Origin: DASWNP01 sp036399175
GTDB taxonomy: Bacteria > Acidobacteriota > Blastocatellia > Pyrinomonadales > Pyrinomonadaceae
Length of the DNA: 25,439 bases
NCBI GenBank assembly: GCA_036399175.1
Contig: DASWNP010000017.1
Span: forward strand, 1 to 25,439
Direction of reading: 5' to 3'
Under the pieces are notes generated by a model that was not told the DNA's origin, did not search any database, and saw only the letters and a list, made by a program, of their open reading frames with translations. How positions within the stretch are numbered: the first letter of the stretch is position 1; every line of letters begins with the position of its first letter. Made by a program: the position numbers and the translations under genes. Of the stretch, positions 13,218 through 22,500 are shown piece after piece.

Positions 13218-15248
13218 ATGTTTTCCCTTCGCCAGCCGCGCATCTGTCTCGTCCTGCTTCTGACCGTGTGCATGCTCGGCGTCTGTCTTCCAGCGCACGC
13301 ACAGCAGCAGAGCAGGCGACCCGCGTCGTCTCCTGCGCCGCGCGGCGATGAGAACCGCGCCGCCCAACGTCAAACAAAGCGCAGGCGTGCGAGCGGCGCG
13401 CAGAGCAGGCAGGCGCGCGAAGCCGCCCGACGACGCCAGCGCGAGCAGGCCGTCGCCGACCTTTCGGAGATTGCCGCCTCCGCGCGCACGCTCGAAGACG
13501 CTTACTACAGCACGCAGATTCAGTTGCTCGCTGCCGATGCTCTCTGGCCTGCCGACCCGGCGGCGGCTCGCAACCTCTTCCGGCGCGCTTGGGAAGCCGC
13601 CATCACCGCCGACCGCGAAGAGCAGGAAGAGAGCGAGCGCGATACGAGCGCGGGCGCTATGGGACACGTCACGACGATGCGCGGCGCGGTGCTCCATAAA
13701 GCGACGCGCCGCGACGGGCAGTTGGCCGAAAGCTTTCTGCGCGAGCTGATGGAGGGCGATAAAGAGTATGCCGAGCGCGAAGCGTCGCGGGCGAGCAGGG
13801 GCGTCTCTGCATGGCGCGAACCGAGCGCGCCGATGGCTCGCCGCATCGTCTTCGCACGTGGCCTCATACAGCAGGGCGACGGCGAGCGTGCCGCAGCACT
13901 ACTCGCTCCCGCGCTCGAAGAAGGCGTCAACACTTACCTTATTGATGTCCTGCTCCAACTGCGTCGGCACGACGCGCCGCGCGCCGACGCACTCTTTCTA
14001 CAACTTCTGCGCCGCACCCGTTCGCACCTTGAAGAGACCGACGCCAACGCCCTTCTGCTGCTTTCGTCCTACGTCGTCTCCCCGACTCTTTTCGTCGCCG
14101 TAGACCAATCCGGCGCGCCGATGTTTCGCTCGCTCGCTCAGGCCACGACCGACCCCACGCCCGCGCCCGCTCTCTCGCCCTCTCTGCGAGCGGCCTTCTA
14201 CGAGCTTGCCGCCGCCGTGCTCGCGCGCCGCGCCGCTCAGGTCTCCGCCGATTCGTCCGACAGAGAAACGCCCGCCCTCTACTTCGCGCTCGAACGCCTG
14301 CTCCCCTTCTTCGAGCTTGACGCTCCGGCGCTCGCCCCTGCGCTTCGCACAGAGCGCGACGCGCTCGCCGCACGGCTCGACGCAGCGCAACGCGACACGC
14401 TTCTCAAACAGCGCGACGTGCAGACGCTCGCCGCGAAGAATCCGTCCGACCCTTTGCGTTCTATCGTCGAGGCCGTCGCGCAGGAGAAGGACGCTTCGAG
14501 GCGCGAGCGTCTGCGTCTCCACCTCGTCAAAGAGGCTTCGAGGCGTCGTCTCTGGGAGCGCGCGCGCAAGCTAGCCGCCGAGATTGAGGACGCCGAGATA
14601 CGTCGGCTCGCAAACACCTTCATCGCCGTCAGGCAGATAGAAAATCTCTCCGACGCTTACGAAGAGAACGACGAAGACGACTACGAGCGCGCCGCCGCCT
14701 TCGTGCGCAACGCCGACGCGCCGCCGCTCGCGCGAGCATGGGGATTCGCACAGGCCGCCGCGCTCGCCGCCCGTCGAAACAAGCCAGAGCGCGCCTCGGA
14801 GCTGCTCGACGACGCCGCGCGTTTCGCCGCCACCGTAGAGAACGGCTCGCAGAGGAAAGTAGCCGCCTACACCATGCTCGCGCGCACCGCCGCTCGCTTC
14901 GACCCGCCGCGCGCATGGGAACTGCTCGCGTCGCTCGTGCGCGCGGCTAACGCCTGCGAAGATTTGTCGGGCATCGAAGCGAACGTCGAGATAATCGAGC
15001 CTCCGCCTACGCCCGAAAGTGGCCAGCTCGGCCTGACGCTCGAAGCAGACGTGTTCAGTTTCGGAGAGGTTTTTGCGACAATGGCGCATCTCGACTTTGA
15101 GCGTGCGCGCGAGGCGGCGCGGTCGCTCGGCGGCGAAGAGCCGCGCGCCTTCGCCTCTATCGCCGTCGCGCGAGCCGCGCTCGAAAGAGACGAAAAGAAA
15201 GGCGCGAGCCGCACGAGCGCGGAGCGAGCGTCGAAACCCGGCAGTTGA
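13218..15248 (+). CDS. Large secreted or periplasmic helical-repeat protein, unknown function
   Basis: A 676-residue protein with a Sec signal (residues 1-28, cut probably after AHA). A basic, Gln/Arg-rich linker (30-75) is followed by a long, almost all-helical Ala/Arg/Leu/Glu-rich body with recurring helix pairs, such as ADPAAARNLFRRAWEAA, ERAAALLAPALEEG and NKPERASELLDDAARFAAT, which look like TPR or other alpha-solenoid repeats. There is no catalytic motif. It may be an envelope scaffold. It lies between ruvB (40 nt) and the yihY-like gene. The composition is extremely Ala/Arg-rich but codon use matches the neighbours. I do not recognise a named family; the TPR reading is an inference from helix periodicity. 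Confidence 0.8.
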   Translation: MFSLRQPRICLVLLLTVCMLGVCLPAHAQQQSRRPASSPAPRGDENRAAQRQTKRRRASGAQSRQAREAARRRQREQAVADLSEIAASARTLEDAYYSTQIQLLAADALWPADPAAARNLFRRAWEAAITADREEQEESERDTSAGAMGHVTTMRGAVLHKATRRDGQLAESFLRELMEGDKEYAEREASRASRGVSAWREPSAPMARRIVFARGLIQQGDGERAAALLAPALEEGVNTYLIDVLLQLRRHDAPRADALFLQLLRRTRSHLEETDANALLLLSSYVVSPTLFVAVDQSGAPMFRSLAQATTDPTPAPALSPSLRAAFYELAAAVLARRAAQVSADSSDRETPALYFALERLLPFFELDAPALAPALRTERDALAARLDAAQRDTLLKQRDVQTLAAKNPSDPLRSIVEAVAQEKDASRRERLRLHLVKEASRRRLWERARKLAAEIEDAEIRRLANTFIAVRQIENLSDAYEENDEDDYERAAAFVRNADAPPLARAWGFAQAAALAARRNKPERASELLDDAARFAATVENGSQRKVAAYTMLARTAARFDPPRAWELLASLVRAANACEDLSGIEANVEIIEPPPTPESGQLGLTLEADVFSFGEVFATMAHLDFERAREAARSLGGEEPRAFASIAVARAALERDEKKGASRTSAERASKPGS

Positions 15249-15360
15249 GCGCGCGCAGGCGTCGATTCCCGGTCAGTCTCTCGCGCGCTTCGTCGTCCGA
15301 GTTGGCGAAAAGTTTCTGACGAAGAACATCGTGCCGCAGCCAACGTCGTCCATTAGAAGC

Positions 15361-16272
15361 ATGAAACGTCCTTTTTTTTCGCGTCACAGGTGGGGCGTGC
15401 GTAACCTCGCACCCTGGCCGACTATCCTCAGCCACTGTCTCCACCAGTTTCACGAAAACGACCTCTTCACGCCTGCCGCCGCCATGAGCTACTTCGGGCT
15501 CCTGACGCTCTTTCCAGCCCTGCTCGTCCTGCTCGCCCTGAGCAACTGGATTGCAGCCGGGAACGAGATGCTCTCGCGCATCGTCGATGTCTATCCCGGC
15601 TCCGTCGATTTCCTGCGAACGACCGTGCGCTCTTTGAAAAACTTGAACGCAGGCGTGATTGTCGGCTGCGTGGTGGTCGTGCTCTGGGCTGGCTCGTGGG
15701 TCTTCGCAGTCATCGAGCGCGCCGTCAATCGCATCTGGGGAACAAAGCCGCGCACGTTTCTGCACGGACGCGCGCTGACGCTCGGCATGATAGGCGCGGT
15801 CGGGCTGCTTTTGATTCTCTCGGTCTTCATCACGTCGATACTCGTCGGCTTGCAGCAACTCGCAGAGCAGTTGCCCCTGCGCGTGCTTCGCCGCTACTCG
15901 TTCCTGACCATCATCGGCAACGCCTTCTGGCAATTCATATTCGCTTCGGCCAGCGCGCTCATCACCATCACGCTCTTCACGCTCGTCTATCGACTCATCC
16001 CGAACGGGCGCGTCACGCTGCGCGACACTTTGCCGAGTGCCATCGTCGCCGGACTTCTCTGGGAAGCGGCCAAGTACATCTTCGCATGGAGCCTACAGTA
16101 TTTTCATTACGACCAGATTTACGGCTCGGTCGGCGCGGTCGTCGCCGTGCTCACATGGAGCTACGTCTCAAGCCTTATCCTGATGCTCGGCGCGCAGCTC
16201 TCCGTCGTGCTTCACCAGGAGCACCACATCGCCGAGGTCGAAGCGCAACAAGCAGTAGCCAGTAGCCAGTAG
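15361..16272 (+). CDS. YihY/BrkB family inner-membrane protein
   Basis: A 303-residue protein with six hydrophobic segments. The family landmarks are visible: NDLFTPAAAMSYFGLLTLFPALLVLLAL early on, VVVLWAGSWVFAVIERAVNRIWG in the middle, and GLLWEAAKYIFAWSLQYFHYDQIYGSVGAVVAVLTWSYVSSLILMLGAQL near the end. The family, once mislabelled ribonuclease BN, has no settled function; roles in transport or virulence have been proposed. The start at 15361 is chosen because the frame upstream overlaps the preceding gene and is Arg-rich nonsense. The last residues (QAVASSQ) and the TAG stop are encoded by the heptamer repeat, so the native C-terminus was probably replaced. Confidence 0.88.
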   Translation: MKRPFFSRHRWGVRNLAPWPTILSHCLHQFHENDLFTPAAAMSYFGLLTLFPALLVLLALSNWIAAGNEMLSRIVDVYPGSVDFLRTTVRSLKNLNAGVIVGCVVVVLWAGSWVFAVIERAVNRIWGTKPRTFLHGRALTLGMIGAVGLLLILSVFITSILVGLQQLAEQLPLRVLRRYSFLTIIGNAFWQFIFASASALITITLFTLVYRLIPNGRVTLRDTLPSAIVAGLLWEAAKYIFAWSLQYFHYDQIYGSVGAVVAVLTWSYVSSLILMLGAQLSVVLHQEHHIAEVEAQQAVASSQ

Positions 16273-16365
16273 TCAGTATCCAGTAGAAAGACTTCTTGAA
16301 GCATTCAAGAGCACGAGCAGCATAGAGCATCTTCAGCATTCAAAAACTACTGGCTACTGGCTACT
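16254..16365. repeat. Heptamer inverted repeat, AGTAGCC family
   Basis: Left arm 16254-16288 is five units (AGTAGCC twice, AGTAGTC, AGTATCC, AGTAGAA); right arm 16346-16365 is the exact reverse complement of its first 20 nt. The spacer is about 57 nt and contains other short repeats (GCATTCAA). It begins inside the yihY-like coding region, provides its stop, and ends 8 nt before the queA ATG. Confidence 0.9.
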
Positions 16366-16373
16366 TTCACACC

Positions 16374-17432
16374 ATGCAGATTTCGGATTTCGATTACGAG
16401 TTGCCGGAGGAATTGATTGCGCAGGAGCCGCTTGGGCGGCGCGACGCTTCGCGTATGCTGGTGGTCGAACGCGCGCGGGGCGTCTGGCGCGACAGCTCTT
16501 TCTCGGAGCTGCCTGCCGAGATTGCGGCTGGCGACACGCTCGTCTTCAACAACACGCGCGTCTTTCCGGCGCGGCTCACAGGGCGGCGCGAGCCTTCGGG
16601 CGGACGCATCGAGCTGCTGCTCGTCCGGCAGTTGACGGAGAGCGACCCGCACGCCTGGGAGACCTTAGCGCGCCCGGCTCGTCGCCTTGAGCGCGGCTCG
16701 CGCATCTCTTTCGGCGATGGTCAGCTGCGGGCGGAAGTGACCGAGGTCAGCAACGAAGGCGTGCGTGTCGTGCGTTTTGAGTGCGAAGGGGATTTCCAGA
16801 CGCTGCTCGACGAAATCGGACAGACGCCGCTTCCGCCCTATATCAAACGAGGCGATGGACAAACACAGCCGCATGAGCGCCTAGACCGCGAGCGTTATCA
16901 AACCATCTATGCGCGCCAGCGCGGCGCGATTGCAGCGCCGACAGCCGGACTACATTTCACGCCGCGCGTCGTCGAAGAGTTGCGCGCTCGCGGCGCTCGT
17001 CTCGTCGAGCTGACGCTTCACGTCGGCTACGGCACGTTTGCGCCCGTGCGCGCCGTCGATTTGAGCGAGCACAGAGTCGCGCCCGAGCGTTACAGCCTCG
17101 ACGCCGAGGCCGCCTCCATCATCAACGCCACACGCGCTCAAGGCGGACGTATCGTCGCTATTGGCACAACCACCGTGCGCGCTTTAGAATCGGCGGCGAC
17201 GGAGGACGGTCGAGTCGAAGCACAGACAGGCGAAACCGCTCTGACGATTACGCCCGGCTACAGGTTTCGCGCCGTCGATGCGCTGCTGACCAACTTTCAC
17301 CTGCCGCGCTCGTCGCTGCTCGTGCTCGTCGGCGCATTCATGGGGCGCTCGCTCGCGCTCGACGCCTACCGGCACGCCGTCCGTTCGCGCTACCGTTTCT
17401 ACAGTTACGGCGACTGCATGTTGATAACCTAG
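16374..17432 (+). CDS. queA: S-adenosylmethionine:tRNA ribosyltransferase-isomerase QueA
   Basis: A 352-residue QueA, which transfers and isomerises the ribosyl part of SAM onto 7-aminomethyl-7-deazaguanine at tRNA position 34, the penultimate step to queuosine. Family stretches are SDFDYELPEELIAQEPLGRRDASRM, NNTRVFPARLTGRR, GQTPLPPYIKR, ERYQTIYARQRGAIAAPTAGLHFT, LHVGYGTFAPVRA, IGTTTVRALES and TNFHLPRSSLLVLVGAFMG. The length is normal. The ATG at 16374 directly follows the repeat arm with no Shine-Dalgarno visible, but the N-terminus matches the family. Other queuosine genes are not in this window. Confidence 0.97.
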   Translation: MQISDFDYELPEELIAQEPLGRRDASRMLVVERARGVWRDSSFSELPAEIAAGDTLVFNNTRVFPARLTGRREPSGGRIELLLVRQLTESDPHAWETLARPARRLERGSRISFGDGQLRAEVTEVSNEGVRVVRFECEGDFQTLLDEIGQTPLPPYIKRGDGQTQPHERLDRERYQTIYARQRGAIAAPTAGLHFTPRVVEELRARGARLVELTLHVGYGTFAPVRAVDLSEHRVAPERYSLDAEAASIINATRAQGGRIVAIGTTTVRALESAATEDGRVEAQTGETALTITPGYRFRAVDALLTNFHLPRSSLLVLVGAFMGRSLALDAYRHAVRSRYRFYSYGDCMLIT

Positions 17433-17510
17433 TGAATCGTGAATCGTAAATCGTAAATAGAAGCGTCGTGAGCCGCGCCATCTATTTACGATTTACGATT
17501 CACGATTTAC
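17432..17510. repeat. Heptamer inverted repeat between queA and the acetyltransferase
   Basis: Arms 17432-17460 and 17482-17510 are 29 nt and pair at 28 of 29 positions; the spacer is 21 nt. Units are ATCGTGA and ATCGTAA, closing with ATAG. The left arm begins on the final base of the queA TAG stop; the right arm ends 12 nt before the next ATG. Confidence 0.93.
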
Positions 17511-17522
17511 TATCTACGAACT

Positions 17523-18104
17523 ATGGCTGTATTGAAGAAGCTTCGCTCAAGGCTGTTTTCGTCGAGCATGGAGGGTGAGAGAAACGCTTCCGCCGATGAC
17601 GAGAGGGCGCGTCGGCAGACCGCAGGCGAAGTGTCGGCCAACCTCCAGCCGCGCTACGACATACGACCTCTCATGCTCGCGCAGCTCGAAGAGGTCTGGC
17701 GGCTCGACCAGCGTTGCTTCATCGACGGCGAAGCCTACAGCCGCGACACCTTCGAGTATCTGCTCACTTCCTCCGAAGCACTCGCCTACCGCGCCGTCAT
17801 GCCCGACGGCACGATGGTCGGCTTCATCGTCGGCCTCATCGAACCCGACCACACCGGACACATCACCACTCTCGGCGTCGCGCCCGAACATCGCAGGCGC
17901 GGCATCGCCCAGCGCATGATGCACAAAGCCGAAGAAGGCTTCCGCCGCCGCGACGTGCACCTCGTCCGCCTCGAAGTCCGCTCCATCAATCACGGCGCGC
18001 AGCAGCTCTACCAGAACCTCGGCTACACCGTCACCCAACGTCTGCCCCGCTACTACTCCAACGGCGGCGACGGCCTCCTGATGATTAAATCTCTCGACGA
18101 ATAA
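17523..18104 (+). CDS. RimI-like GNAT N-acetyltransferase
   Basis: A 193-residue protein with a GNAT domain at about residues 42-190. The acetyl-CoA binding signature is HITTLGVAPEHRRRGIAQRMM (about 118-138), with the beta-4 LGV and the RRRGIA phosphate-binding turn; LVRLEVRSINHGAQQLYQNLGYTVTQRLPRYY is the typical RimI-type motif B ending. RimI acetylates the N-terminal alanine of ribosomal protein S18, but many relatives act on other protein N-termini, so only the family is certain. About 45 extra N-terminal residues, charged and probably disordered, are unusual; an ATG at 17569 is an alternative start. It is the last gene before the accessory island. Confidence 0.85.
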   Translation: MAVLKKLRSRLFSSSMEGERNASADDERARRQTAGEVSANLQPRYDIRPLMLAQLEEVWRLDQRCFIDGEAYSRDTFEYLLTSSEALAYRAVMPDGTMVGFIVGLIEPDHTGHITTLGVAPEHRRRGIAQRMMHKAEEGFRRRDVHLVRLEVRSINHGAQQLYQNLGYTVTQRLPRYYSNGGDGLLMIKSLDE

Positions 18105-18110
18105 AAAGCT

Positions 18111-18179
18111 CGTAAATGGTAAATCGTGAATCGTAAATAGATAAAACCAGTTCTTTCTATTTACGATTCACGATCTACG
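18111..18179. repeat. Heptamer inverted repeat at the island edge
   Basis: Left arm 18111-18140 (CGTAA, ATGGTAA, ATCGTGA, ATCGTAA, ATAG); right arm 18157-18179 pairs with 18118-18140 at 21 of 23 positions. Spacer 16 nt. The arms again differ in length by one unit. It lies a few bases after the acetyltransferase stop, and its right end touches the first copy of a direct repeat. Confidence 0.88.
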
Positions 18180-18256
18180 GGGGATTTGATTCGTTCGCAG
18201 CAGGTTCAGCCTATCGTTCGCATTTTGGCGATTTCGGGGGATTTGATTCGTTCGCA
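18178..18256. repeat. Two 22-bp direct repeats plus a third partial copy
   Basis: A 22-nt sequence containing GGATTTGATTCGTTCGCA is present at 18178-18199 and exactly again at 18235-18256. The 9-mer TCGTTCGCA also occurs between them at 18214-18222. It lies exactly between the core genes and the minus-strand defence-like operon, so it may mark an insertion edge. No matching copy was noticed at the other end of the window. Confidence 0.8.
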
Positions 18257-18285
18257 CCTGTCTGGAGATATGTTCACCTTCAGTC

Positions 18286-19524
18286 TTAAGCGAGCAGTGG
18301 CATGACATCAGCGATGTATGACGGGTCGTGATCGTTTCTAGCCTGAAGTGCGACCCGCAGTGGTTCTTTCCAGCTCGGCGGGTAGTTGTGGCAGACTTCT
18401 TTGAACTTCTGTCGGAGAACCTTCGCTTTATTGGTGACTAAGGCGTATGCCAAGGCATCCGCCGTTTTCAAAATCCCCTCAGGGGTGTCGGTGATTTCCG
18501 GCAGGGCGTACATGTAATACATTCCCACGTAATTTTGTGTGTACCAGTCACGATGAAGTAGTTCGAGTAGAATTGACGAAAGCTCCGCCTTCGTCGAAAA
18601 GTATTTGCCGAACTTGAGTCCCCATGTTCCGATGTTGCCGCCCTGTAGGCCGGAGTAAGCGTGAGCATCGTATCTGCCTTTGCGGCTTTCCTCCCTGATC
18701 ATAAACTCCAGCCTCAGACGGACATCGTCATGGAGATGCGGCCAGAGGTCGGGGCGCATGATGCCGAGGATCGAAAGTATCTTCGCTGTGTCGCCCTCCG
18801 TGCGCAGAGCATCCCCCATCATTCGAGCCACCTCTTTTAGTTCTTCCTGCGGCATTCGCTGGTACAGCGCCTCAAAGGCAAAGCGCGTTTTACTCGCATC
18901 TCCTTGCTCTCTTCTGCCGAATGCCTCGGTAAAGACATCGAAGATGTGTTTGGGCGGCACCTGTGACGCTAGCGAGTCCGCATACTCTTGAGTCGGAACA
19001 AAGTACTGGTCATATATCCGATCGGTGAATTTTGTGACATCGAAATCTGCCACCTCCCGACGAAGATATTGGAGCATGGTATCGATCGTGATGAGCACTC
19101 TGATGCAGAATTCCTCCGAATCCTCCATGCTCTCATGTGTGCGAGGGTTCCGGATTCCTATGTACAGCCCGCGAACGAGTTGCTCGATGCCCTTCTGCTC
19201 ATCCAACTGTGAGGTCGTCTGTAGCTCATTTAGACGAATGAGCGGAGCAGCCCCTCCGAGAACTTTGCCGACCAGTTGTGCGCCATCGCCGTCCTCGCCG
19301 CTTTTCTCCCTCATAAAGTCCGACAAATATCTGAAGGCTGCGAGAACGGCATCTGCATACTGCCCATTGTCGATCCGGCTTCGGACAGCCTGTACCAGAT
19401 AAGGATCAAGTCCGAAATTAGAAAGTGCTTCTTTGCTTAACATTCTTATGTTCCCTGATTGATCGTTCATAGAATCCAGTTGGCAGAGCAGCTTTTGACT
19501 ACAGTATTGCAACGGGGAGGCCAT
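18286..19524 (-). CDS. TIGR02391 (Ymh)-like HEPN protein, putative RNase effector
   Basis: A 412-residue protein. Residues about 35-155 resemble the TIGR02391/Ymh family: a helical start, GKVLGGAAPLIRLNELQT, SQLDEQKGIEQLVRGLYIGIRNPRTH and then EEFCIRVLITIDTMLQYL. R125 and H130 (RNPRTH) make the HEPN R-x4-H motif typical of ribonuclease toxins in abortive infection. The remaining 250 residues are helical and not recognised. The ATG at 19524 has GGAG about 7 nt upstream; ATG codons at 19470 and 19443 are alternatives, the last giving MLSKEALSNFG. It is the fourth and last gene of the operon, 53 nt after the PHP-ATPase gene. Effector function is inferred from the motif and neighbours. Confidence 0.78.
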   Translation of the reverse strand: MASPLQYCSQKLLCQLDSMNDQSGNIRMLSKEALSNFGLDPYLVQAVRSRIDNGQYADAVLAAFRYLSDFMREKSGEDGDGAQLVGKVLGGAAPLIRLNELQTTSQLDEQKGIEQLVRGLYIGIRNPRTHESMEDSEEFCIRVLITIDTMLQYLRREVADFDVTKFTDRIYDQYFVPTQEYADSLASQVPPKHIFDVFTEAFGRREQGDASKTRFAFEALYQRMPQEELKEVARMMGDALRTEGDTAKILSILGIMRPDLWPHLHDDVRLRLEFMIREESRKGRYDAHAYSGLQGGNIGTWGLKFGKYFSTKAELSSILLELLHRDWYTQNYVGMYYMYALPEITDTPEGILKTADALAYALVTNKAKVLRQKFKEVCHNYPPSWKEPLRVALQARNDHDPSYIADVMPLLA

Positions 19525-19577
19525 TGGCGCACTCCGATGCCCCTCGTTTACCGGAATCCTGCCTCACCGCCACGGTA

Positions 19578-22500
19578 TCAGGAACCTTGATGTAAATACT
19601 TGGACTTACGATTGTCAAAAGCCGGCCATGTGCCCTCCAGAATATCTATGATCCTTTTGTTGATGACGGGGTTTTCGATGGACCCGGCTACATACTCCAC
19701 CCGGTTCAAGTTCTTCTTGTCTAGGCGGCAGGAGATGACTTGATCCGAATCGCAGACGACGGCGATATTCGGGTTGTGAGTTACGATGAAGATTTGCCTC
19801 TGCCTCCTCGCTTTCTTGACGGCGGGCACCAGCAGATCAACTACGGTCTGGTTATCCAAATTCTCCTCGGGCTGGTCGATGATCAGTGGCACATCGCCCT
19901 TATCAACCAATAGGTAAAAGATGAGGAGGAGCGTCCCCTTCTCACCAGGTGAAAGTTGGTGCAGCTCTTTATCCCCCATCTTCAGGACGTACTGTGGTGA
20001 TAGGTACTCCAGAGAGAATAGAAAGTCATAAAGGCTCTCGGCCGTTTTCCCCTTCTTGAGCTGCTCCTCCACGCGCATCGCGTTGCCCGTTCTCGCATCG
20101 TTAAGGAGCAACACCGTCAGCGACTCGAGAAAGGCCATCGTGCTTTCTTCGTCGTTAAAATCGTGCCGTTGGAGCAGGTCCTCGAGCGCCCTCTTCCCCG
20201 GCGCCGTGCCGCAGAAGGTCCCGGCAACACCATGGCTGACCCACTCGAAAAACCGCTCTTTGAACATCCGATTGACGATCATCACGTCAAAATTAAGGGT
20301 GAATTTATCCTTCGCTAACGGGTGGCCAAGAATGAAGCTCTGGACCGGCCTATACAGCTCCCTATAGATTTGCGCTAGCTTATTAACGTGCGCGTAGATG
20401 CGGCGGGCGACGCCGGCGCGCCGCCCCTTCGCCTCTATCAGTTCCGCAGGCGCCTCGTCCAGCTTTTTTAGGATGTTTTCGAAGTACTTGATTGATCCCG
20501 GAGACTCACTCCCCCCGATGATCTCCTTCTCCTTCTTCCCCCAGCGCTCTAACGCCCTCAGGTAAGACTGGTGCGCCTTGCCCGCCTCGTCCAAAGTCTC
20601 CTGGATTTTGCCGATCTCTATCTCGAGCAGAACCTTTTTGTAAACAGGGCTGTCAGGGCTGTCATGATCGAGGAAGTCTTCGATGCTTTGCTGTTCTGAT
20701 GTCAGCTCGTCGTGCTTATCGAAAAGGGGCTTTTCGTTTACCTCGAGCCGCGCGAGCGAATCGAAGTCCACCCCGATCTGGCTCAGTTCGGCGGCGCAGT
20801 CATTTTTGAAGTTAGCGTATTGGCGCTGGAAGTTCTTGATCTTGCCGAGCGCTTTGTTCACCGCCGCTGCCGCCTGCGTGACTTTATTCTTTCTATCGGC
20901 GGCCTCGGCGATAAGCCCCTCGAGTCGCTTCACTTCATCCTTTTTCACTTGGATATCCGCCGCCGCGGCAGCATTTTGCCGCCTGTGGTCGTCGCTGTCG
21001 GGCGTCGGAACGGGATCCGGCTTCGAGCCGAGGTGAGCATCCAGCGCCGCTTTGCGAGACGTCAACTGCGCCTCGATCATCTCGCGATACTCTGCGGTAA
21101 GCCGTTCTTCAAGCGCGGCGATATCCTTATTGATTTCATGCAGCTCATCCCTCAGCATCCGGATGGCTTCATCAATTTCGCTCGTCTTGTATGAGATCAA
21201 TTCGTCTAGAGATCTCTTACCCAAGCGGTCCGCCTCTTCGACGTGAGAGAAGATGACCTCTTTCAGCTCCCGATCGAAGCTGCCCTCACGCCCGCCGGAG
21301 GTAGCCCCGTGCCTGTAGCTCGCGACCTCGTTACAAACAGACTCAAAGAAGTGTTGCGGGATGTACTTGACCGCCTCCACTTCGGCGGGCTGAACGCCAG
21401 CGTCAAGCTGTCTCGTAACGGAGTGTCCGCTCTCCCAGGTAAGCGTGGCTTCGAAGTGTTGGGCTTTATTGTTACCCGAGTCCATGAACTTTTCGGGATT
21501 CAGGAAGGAGAAGTGCTTGTAATTCTTAGTGCCACCAACCAGCCCGAGAATGTCTGTGAGGGCGCTCTTGGCCATCCCCTTATTGCCGATGATAGTGACC
21601 AGCCCGTGGTTGAACTCAAGGTCTGCGTCGAACCACACCTCGTCGAGGCGCGAACCTTCCTTCCTGTGCACCCGCAGAGACTTTATGTACTTCGTCTTGT
21701 TGCCCTCGACCGCATGTATTTTCTCGGGTACCGCGCCGACGAAGATCCGCTCGTCGGGCTCGCGTAGCGCCTGCCTTAGCCCTTCAAAGGTCGCGTCCGC
21801 CTTGATCCACGTGAAGCACTTGCCGATGCGGGCGTGCTCTGCCGAGTCAGAGAACTGGTGTGCATCACTGCAGTCTAGGAGTTTGCTGTTAACCCCTGCA
21901 TCGGAGAGCTTGCGTTTTCCGTCGGCATATTCCTCGACCGACTTCGCGCAGGTGAACACCATGTCGACCTTGTTGATAATGTTCTTCTTTTCAGCGGTGG
22001 ATTGGGTCCATTTGATTTTGGTCCACTCATTCTTACCCACAGCGGTGATGTACTTGCCCTTAAACGGGTGGTGTTTCAGGACCTCCATCACGTCTTTGAA
22101 GCTGAAGTTGATATTATTGAACCCCAGCGCCTCCAACTTCACTCCCCGGTTCTGCCTCACCACGTCCGCGGGAGAGTTCTCGTTGATCAGCCGTCCCAGT
22201 TCCGCCAAGCTTTCGCGCGTTGCGACTGCGTACCACTCGCTCTTCAAGTGCTCATACTCGGGGGCGATCTGGTAGTTTCTCGGCAGGGCGTTGAGGAACT
22301 GCTGCTCAATGACCTCAGGCCTGATCTGCTCAGAGAAGATGACGTGTAGATTCACCCTGCTCAATTGGCTCTCACTGCCGCCGAATTTGTCTAGCCGCAG
22401 CTCGACCACGGGCAAGATCAGGTCGAGATTACCCAGCCTGCCTGCTTGTTTCGCAGCCAGCACACGCTTGTAGCCTTCTACAAAGATGTAGTCGTTGATT

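Noticed and set aside
15073..15360. N-terminal extension of the YihY-like protein
   Set aside because: It overlaps the preceding gene and encodes Arg/Ser-rich sequence unlike the family; the ATG at 15361 starts just before the conserved part.
18178..18256. CRISPR array
   Set aside because: Only two full repeats, no regular spacers, no cas genes.
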